A stretch of DNA of 64,000 bases. Origin: Desulfitobacterium hafniense DCB-2. Lineage in GTDB: Bacteria > Bacillota > Desulfitobacteriia > Desulfitobacteriales > Desulfitobacteriaceae. Each line of letters opens with the position of its first letter. The stretch's first letter is position 1. The DNA is taken from positions 4,065,001-4,129,000 of the forward strand of contig NC_011830.1 of the NCBI RefSeq assembly GCF_000021925.1, in the 5' to 3' direction. Of this stretch, positions 59,353 to 64,000 are shown one piece after another. The position numbers and the translations under genes are program-made. Under the pieces are notes generated by a model, which ran no database searches, was not told where the DNA came from, and worked only from the letters and a program-made list of their open reading frames with translations.

Positions 59353-60126
59353 CTAATCTTCATTTTCTGTTAGGAGACCTCCACCTCCATCCTCCTCCAG
59401 CCTGCCGATTTTATGGATGGGTAGCTTGCCGAAATCCCCTAATTCAATATCCTCAGCGGCCGTAAAAATGAGACAAGTTGAAGGCCCTGCCGATTTATTG
59501 ATATCAAGTCTGCATTGGGAATCTTCTCCAAATCGGGCACCGACAGCTTGGGCAAGGGCTTCGGCTTCACCCCGTATCCCTTGGGAGCCTACGGGAATAA
59601 TGTCATACACCCCAGGAATATTAAGCAATTGAATAAGATGTATCCCCTGCAGAATATCCGGATCTTCCGGGTCAGCCGCCTCAGTTCCCACTTTGGGGAG
59701 CCCCAGACAAAACAGGCTGTTGCCCGGCCTGGCTCTGCCAATGCGAAGTTTATCCTGATCGCAAAGCCCTATGACCGTGATGCCTAAGCCGGTTTGTTCT
59801 GTGGGCATATTCTTTTCCGTGCTGACGGCCGCAGGCAGGGAGAGCAGGTTCATAGCCTTCAGCTCTTCTCTCACCCCCTTCATTATTTCTTCCCCTGCGG
59901 GCAGGGGCTCATTGGCAATGGCAATGCTGAGCATCTGGGGAACCGCTCCCACCGCCAGCACTTCCAACAAAGCGACCCGGGCCGTCATCCTGCCGGTTAC
60001 CCTCCAGGGAACTTTGACTGCATCCAGCTCTTTCTCACCAATAGCACCGCATGAATCGCAGGCTGCGACAAGATATTGAGCATCATTCAGGGCAACCACC
60101 TCAACATCTCTTCCCTGATATCCCAA
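59353..60126 (-). CDS. AIRS/ThiL-fold ATP-binding protein under B12 riboswitch control (possible alpha-ribazole kinase)
   Basis: About 257 residues of the PurM/ThiL/SelD-like AIRS fold: YLVAACDSCGAIGEKELDAV, GRMTARVALLEVLAVGAVPQML, TGLGITVIGLCDQDKLRIGRARPG and IPVGSQGIRGEAEALAQAVGA. It is not ThiL, PurM, SelD or HypE by its motifs. The known pair CblS (alpha-ribazole kinase) and CblT (an ECF S component), also under cobalamin riboswitches in other Firmicutes, makes that function attractive, but this is inference. The start is uncertain: a TTG nine bases after AGGAG was chosen, and the frame is open 34 codons further upstream. Confidence 0.7.
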   Translation of the reverse strand: MGYQGRDVEVVALNDAQYLVAACDSCGAIGEKELDAVKVPWRVTGRMTARVALLEVLAVGAVPQMLSIAIANEPLPAGEEIMKGVREELKAMNLLSLPAAVSTEKNMPTEQTGLGITVIGLCDQDKLRIGRARPGNSLFCLGLPKVGTEAADPEDPDILQGIHLIQLLNIPGVYDIIPVGSQGIRGEAEALAQAVGARFGEDSQCRLDINKSAGPSTCLIFTAAEDIELGDFGKLPIHKIGRLEEDGGGGLLTENED

Positions 60127-60244
60127 GGCCCTCAACTCTCCTCTCCAATAATTTTTATAAAAATAAAAAGTCCATAGCCACCTCGCTTCTCCTTGCAGAC
60201 AAAGCAAAATGACCATGAACTTTACCAAACTTCATGTGTCCCCG

Positions 60245-60405
60245 GATCCAGGCAGGTCTCCTGACTTCGAGTCATTGTCTCCTTGCTGCCTTCCCAGTTA
60301 CCCAGTGGCATTCAGCGCTGAGACTCCTCTTTACAGTGGCGGGTCCGTCCGGGAATTGCACCCGGTTCCCTATTCTCCCTTCTTGGCGAAGGGCACCTGA
60401 AATCC
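60245..60405 (-). ncRNA. cobalamin riboswitch
   Basis: On the minus strand the leader shows the AGGTGCCC opening, GGGAACCGGGTGCAATTCCC, the B12 box core GCCACTG (plus-strand 60334-60340), CAGCGCTGAATGCCACTGGG, GGAAGGC-GCAAGGAG and the closing GAAGTCAGGAGACCTGCCT. These are the conserved blocks of the AdoCbl riboswitch. It precedes the AIRS kinase and ECF operon and should lower expression when adenosylcobalamin is plentiful. A separate terminator between it and the gene was not identified; control may be at translation. Confidence 0.93.
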
Positions 60406-60512
60406 TTAAATTGTTAAGACCTACTAAATTCAGTTTAGCCAAAACCAGAATAATGTCAAGTCAAAAATTCGTCCTATTGCCAAAGTAAGGGGGTGTTCTA
60501 TCTTCTAAACCA

Positions 60513-60558
60513 ATCAGGCCGGAGGATTGTTCCTATTGAAACAATCCTCCGGCCTGAT
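60513..60558 (-). terminator. strong hairpin terminator after metK
   Basis: A perfect 18-bp stem ATCAGGCCGGAGGATTGT/ACAATCCTCCGGCCTGAT (60513-60530, 60541-60558) with a ten-base loop, placed between the metK stop and the riboswitch promoter region. The T tract is weak on the minus strand. Confidence 0.7.
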
Positions 60559-60582
60559 CCATCTGCTTTTGAAATTTATAAT

Positions 60583-61773
60583 TTATAGGCCTGCTTGCTC
60601 CCGCAGGGCAGCGGCTTTATCGGTCTTTTCCCATGGCAGGTCCAGATCAGTGCGGCCAAAGTGTCCGTAAGCAGCCGTTTGGCGGTAGATGGGACGGCGC
60701 AGATTCAGAGTCTTAATGATCCCTGCCGGACGGAGGTCAAAATTATTTTTGACCAGTTCGCCGATTTTTTCCTCGTCAATTTTGGCGGTTCCGAAGGTTT
60801 CCACCAGGACGGATACGGGCTGGGCTACCCCGATGGCATAAGCCAGCTGGATTTCACAGCGCTCAGCTAAACCGGCAGCCACCACGTTTTTAGCTACATA
60901 ACGGGCGGCATAGGCGGCGGAACGGTCCACCTTTGTGGGGTCCTTACCGGAGAAGGCTCCTCCGCCATGGCGGGCCATCCCGCCATAAGTATCGACGATA
61001 ATCTTGCGACCGGTTAAGCCGGCATCCCCTTGGGGACCGCCGATGACAAAACGGCCTGTGGGGTTAATAAAATAACGGGTGCTCTCATCCAGCAATTCCG
61101 ATGGGACCACGGGAAATACCACATGCTCCAGGAGATCCCGGCGAATCCGCTCCTGAGTTGCTTCCGGATGATGCTGAGTGGAGATCACGATGGTATCGAT
61201 ACGGACAGGGCGATTATCCTCATACTCTACCGTCACCTGAGTCTTGCCGTCGGGACGGAGGTAATCCAGGATATCCGACTTGCGGACTTCACTGAGGCGG
61301 CGGGCCAGACGGTGGGCCAGATCAATGGCCAGGGGCATATAGCTTTCCGTTTCGTTGGTGGCGTAGCCGAACATCATCCCTTGGTCGCCGGCGCCAATGG
61401 CTTCGATTTCTTCCTCGCTCATCTCCCCGTTTTTAGCTTCCAGAGCTCTATCCACTCCCAAAGCAATGTCGGCGGATTGCTCCCCGATGGAGGTGAGCAC
61501 GGCACAGGTATCGGCATCAAAGCCATATTTGGCCCGGGTATAGCCGATTTCACGGATGGTTTGTCTTACTGTGCTGGGAATATCCACATAACAATTAGTC
61601 GTAATTTCACCGCTGACTAACACCAGGCCGGTGGTCACCGAGGTCTCACAAGCGACCCGGGCATTGGGATCTTTAGCGAAGATAGCATCTAAGATGGCAT
61701 CGGAAATCTGGTCGCAGATTTTATCGGGATGTCCTTCTGTGACCGATTCGGAGGTAAACAGTTTTTTTGCCAA
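60583..61773 (-). CDS. metK: S-adenosylmethionine synthetase
   Basis: Makes S-adenosylmethionine from methionine and ATP. The 396-residue product has FTSESVTEGHPDKICDQISDAILD, the hexapeptide-type GAGDQGMMFGYATNE, GGPQGDAGLTGRKIIVDTYGG and GGGAFSGKDPTKVDRSAAY. The TTG at 61773, eight bases after AAGGAG, gives the usual start [M]AKKLFTSES; a GTG three codons upstream is less likely. It sits five bases behind coaBC. No S-box riboswitch is seen because the gene is inside an operon. Confidence 0.97.
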   Translation of the reverse strand: MAKKLFTSESVTEGHPDKICDQISDAILDAIFAKDPNARVACETSVTTGLVLVSGEITTNCYVDIPSTVRQTIREIGYTRAKYGFDADTCAVLTSIGEQSADIALGVDRALEAKNGEMSEEEIEAIGAGDQGMMFGYATNETESYMPLAIDLAHRLARRLSEVRKSDILDYLRPDGKTQVTVEYEDNRPVRIDTIVISTQHHPEATQERIRRDLLEHVVFPVVPSELLDESTRYFINPTGRFVIGGPQGDAGLTGRKIIVDTYGGMARHGGGAFSGKDPTKVDRSAAYAARYVAKNVVAAGLAERCEIQLAYAIGVAQPVSVLVETFGTAKIDEEKIGELVKNNFDLRPAGIIKTLNLRRPIYRQTAAYGHFGRTDLDLPWEKTDKAAALREQAGL

Positions 61774-61778
61774 TGAAG

Positions 61779-62981
61779 TCACTCCTTTTCACTAAGGCGC
61801 TCAGCAATCTCCTGAACCAGCCGCCGAGCTACGTCTAATTTGTTCATTTGGGGCAGATCGATTTTCTTCCCATCCGGGAAAAGCAGGCTCACGATATTCG
61901 TAGGGCTGCCAAATCCCGCTCCGGGCTGGGTTACGTCATTGGCCACCAGCATATCGACATTTTTGCGCTGCATCTTGGCTTGAGCATGCTCATAAAGGTT
62001 TTCCGTCTCAGCGGCGAACCCCACCAGAAACTGGTTTTCTTTCTTCCTGCCGCATTCCGCCAGGATATCGGGATTGGGCACAAGTTCCAGAGCAAGATTT
62101 GTCCCAGCTTTTTTGATTTTCTGCTCAGCACTGACCGCGGGCCGGTAATCGGCAACTGCTGCGGCTTTGACCACAATATCCATCCGGGCAAATTCGCCCA
62201 TGACCGCAGCATGCATTTCCTGAGCTGTCATAATATTGATTCGCCTTACTCCCGGCGGGGTGGGCAGTTCATTGGGCGCAGAGACAAGGATTGTTTCCGC
62301 ACCGGCCTCCCTTAAGGCTTCAGCCACGGCAAAGCCCATCCTGCCTGAAGAACGGTTGCCGAGATAGCGGACCGGGTCAAGGGGTTCCTGGGTTCCCCCG
62401 GCAGTGACCAAGGCTTTCTTGCCCGCCAACACTCCTGAGGCGGCAAAAAAACTCTGCAAAGCCTCCACAAGTTCCTGAGGCTCACTCATACGACCGTCGC
62501 CATCGGTGCCGCAGGCCTGAAAGCCGGCAGCCGGTCCCAGAATGCGTACGGAACGTTCCCGGAGCCGCTTCAGGTTCTCCTGGGTGGCTGGATGATGATA
62601 CATATGATGATTCATGGCCGGAGCCACAAAGATAGGGGCCTGCGTGGCCAGCAGGACAGTGGAGAGAAAATCGTCGGCAAGGCCCACGGTCATTTTGGCC
62701 AATAGATTAGCCGTAGCCGGGGCAACCAATACGGCATCGACGGCTTCCGCCAGGGCGATATGCTCAACATTCCACACCTTAGGCTCCTCGAACATGTCCA
62801 CATAGACCGGGTTAGCCGAAAGAGTCCTCAGGGTTAAGGGGGCAATAAATTCAGTGGCCCCCTTAGTCATCGCCACATAGACGATGGCGCCCTGCTTGCG
62901 GAGGCGGCTCACCACATCCGCAGCTTTATAAGCCGCAATACCACCCGTGACGCCTATGAGGAGTTTCTTACCCCGCAACAT
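61779..62981 (-). CDS. coaBC: bifunctional phosphopantothenoylcysteine decarboxylase / phosphopantothenate-cysteine ligase
   Basis: Two steps of coenzyme A synthesis in one 400-residue protein. The N-terminal CoaC flavoprotein half has GVTGGIAAYKAADVVSRL, the active-site histidine in NVEHIALAE, APAMNHHMY and the cysteine in FQACGTDGDGRM. The C-terminal CoaB half has VTAGGTQEPLDPVRYLGNRSSGRMG and AAAVADYRP. It overlaps the rpoZ stop codon by one base (TAATG). Confidence 0.97.
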   Translation of the reverse strand: MLRGKKLLIGVTGGIAAYKAADVVSRLRKQGAIVYVAMTKGATEFIAPLTLRTLSANPVYVDMFEEPKVWNVEHIALAEAVDAVLVAPATANLLAKMTVGLADDFLSTVLLATQAPIFVAPAMNHHMYHHPATQENLKRLRERSVRILGPAAGFQACGTDGDGRMSEPQELVEALQSFFAASGVLAGKKALVTAGGTQEPLDPVRYLGNRSSGRMGFAVAEALREAGAETILVSAPNELPTPPGVRRINIMTAQEMHAAVMGEFARMDIVVKAAAVADYRPAVSAEQKIKKAGTNLALELVPNPDILAECGRKKENQFLVGFAAETENLYEHAQAKMQRKNVDMLVANDVTQPGAGFGSPTNIVSLLFPDGKKIDLPQMNKLDVARRLVQEIAERLSEKE

Positions 62982-63187
62982 TATTTAATTCCTTCACGGG
63001 TTAATTCAAAATGATATTTCCCTTTGGCGATTTCATCAAAAGCAAGGCTTACCGGTTTGGAACCGCGGTAATTCACTTCAAACTCCGGATCCTCCATGAG
63101 GGTACGGGCCCGTTTCGCCGCCGCCAGCACCAAGGTATATTTACTGTCCACTTTGCTCAACAAAATATCGAGGGAAGGCTGTTTCAT
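62981..63187 (-). CDS. rpoZ: RNA polymerase omega subunit
   Basis: A 68-residue omega subunit that aids RNA polymerase assembly: MKQPSLDILLSKVDSKYTLV, AAAKRARTLME and the family ending KPVSLAFDEIAKGKY. The start at 63187 follows GGGGGTG; the frame is open 15 codons further upstream into gmk. It is placed between gmk and coaBC as in other Firmicutes. Confidence 0.96.
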   Translation of the reverse strand: MKQPSLDILLSKVDSKYTLVLAAAKRARTLMEDPEFEVNYRGSKPVSLAFDEIAKGKYHFELTREGIK

Positions 63188-63189
63188 GA

Positions 63190-63792
63190 TTACACCCCCT
63201 GAAATACATAAGGTTTTCTTTTCACACGGCATTTCTCAGCCAGCAGAATGCTCTTTAATTTGTCTACTGCCAGAGGAATTTCATCATTGACGACCACATA
63301 ATCATACTCGCTCACATATTCCAGTTCCCGAGCGGCAGTCTGCAGCCGTTTTTGAATCACTTCCTCGGATTCGGTGCCCCGTTTATGGATGCGCTGGGAA
63401 AGTTCATCCATGGAGGGCGGCACGACAAAAATAAACACTCCCTGGGGGAAACGCTGCTTGACTTGTAAAGCTCCCTGAATTTCAATCTCCAGAATGACAT
63501 CATTCCCGGCTTGAATGGCCTGCTCCACAGCGAACTGGGGAGTTCCGTAATAGTTACCGCAAAACTCTGCCCATTCCAAAAGTTGATCCTGTTCGATCAT
63601 GGTTTGAAATTCTTCCCGGCTACGGAAATAATAATGCAATCCATCCACTTCACCAGGACGGGGCTGGCGTGTCGTGGCCGACACGGAATACTTTACCTGA
63701 GGCAGCTGTCTCAGCAGTTCCTGGCAAAGGGTTCCTTTTCCCGCCCCGGAAGGACCGGATAGAACAATCAATAAGCCATGATTTTGTTCCAC
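63190..63792 (-). CDS. gmk: guanylate kinase
   Basis: Phosphorylates GMP to GDP. The 200-residue product has the P-loop GPSGAGKG (residues 13-20), SVSATTRQPRPGEVDGLHYYF (GMP binding), ILEIEIQGALQVKQ and IHKRGTESEEVIQKRL. The start is GTG at 63792, seven bases after AGGGGAGG; the open frame continues 39 codons upstream but there it overlaps remA in another frame. Confidence 0.96.
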   Translation of the reverse strand: MEQNHGLLIVLSGPSGAGKGTLCQELLRQLPQVKYSVSATTRQPRPGEVDGLHYYFRSREEFQTMIEQDQLLEWAEFCGNYYGTPQFAVEQAIQAGNDVILEIEIQGALQVKQRFPQGVFIFVVPPSMDELSQRIHKRGTESEEVIQKRLQTAARELEYVSEYDYVVVNDEIPLAVDKLKSILLAEKCRVKRKPYVFQGV

Positions 63793-63805
63793 TCTTGTCC
63801 TCCCC

Positions 63806-64000
63806 TTAATCAGCTGGGTCTTCGGCAGTGTTGCTGGCTTCTTTCGCGGAGAGGCGATGGGCAACGGTTTCTGGTTGAACTGCCGACAGAATGACGTGAT
63901 GGCTGTCACAGATAATCACGGCCCGGGTTCTGCGGCCATAGGTGGCATCGATCAGCATTCCTGCGTCCCGTGCTTCCTGGATAATCCGCTTGATGGGAGC
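63806..64000 (-). CDS. remA: RemA family (DUF370) regulatory protein, partial
   Basis: The last 64 codons of a gene that begins beyond the window: [48 protein letters not shown] is the typical C-terminal part of RemA, a DNA-binding regulator of biofilm matrix genes in Bacillus. It is always next to gmk in Firmicutes. The 20-residue tail after the conserved part is acidic. It stops 13 bases before the gmk start. Confidence 0.93.

Noticed and set aside
61774..62981. SAM (S-box) riboswitch for metK
   Set aside because: metK follows coaBC after five bases, and no S-box elements were seen.
1..64000. CRISPR arrays, rRNA or tRNA genes, prophage genes
   Set aside because: No regularly spaced short repeats, conserved rRNA segments, cloverleaf patterns or phage structural genes were recognised on reading both strands.

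Overview
The window reads as chromosome of a spore-forming, anaerobic, corrinoid-using Firmicute of the Peptococcaceae, most like Desulfitobacterium. The evidence is a germination protease gene (gpr) beside a small acid-soluble spore protein, a ylbJ sporulation gene, a corrinoid methyltransferase operon with a corrinoid-reactivating iron-sulfur protein, a cobalamin riboswitch with an ECF transporter, and the Firmicute gene order remA-gmk-rpoZ-coaBC ... priA-def-fmt-rsmB-rlmN. The genus is inferred from gene content and family recall, not from a search. I saw no rRNA, tRNA, CRISPR array or prophage.

Layout. 1-31 kb is mostly conserved housekeeping on the minus strand. It runs ackA, ylbK/ylbJ, a coiled-coil gene with rsmD, gpr with an IS200-type insertion and a mini-SASP, recG-sdaAA-sdaAB, fakA-asp23 divergent from rpmB, and then one long run of rlmN, fhaA, fhaB, PP2C, rodA, pbpA, prkC, rsgA, rpe, thiN and hslO, preceded by priA, def, fmt and rsmB. 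60.5-64 kb holds the other half of this backbone (metK, coaBC, rpoZ, gmk, partial remA).

Between them, 31.3-60.5 kb is an accessory block. It holds a PyrR-attenuated uracil permease; a HEPN/MNT pair between two identical 44-bp palindromic repeats; a GC-rich arsenosugar-type cluster (ArsS radical SAM, two glycosyltransferases, peroxidase-like protein, CCG-domain protein, two TVP38 proteins); a rhodanese lipoprotein; gamma-glutamyltranspeptidase; a two-component system divergent from a lantibiotic/bacitracin-type ABC exporter, bracketed by two related 57-bp palindromes; two RelE/ParE-type toxin-antitoxin pairs; a corrinoid methyltransferase operon (UroD-type methyltransferase, two corrinoid proteins, a methyltetrahydrofolate-type methyltransferase, DUF1638, a 47-residue protein, GntR regulator, reactivation proteins); and a B12-riboswitch operon with an AIRS-type kinase and a complete ECF transporter. 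The last two fit together: one uses corrinoid, the other probably salvages corrinoid or its lower-ligand nucleoside.

The most notable non-gene structure is repetitive. A composite nested-palindrome element occurs at 13.9-14.5 kb and 27.7-28.3 kb, with a relic at 3.5 kb. A smaller hairpin repeat occurs at 12.9 and 28.9 kb. Two further palindrome pairs bracket accessory cassettes. A sigma-G-like promoter followed by a strong intrinsic terminator lies ahead of gpr.
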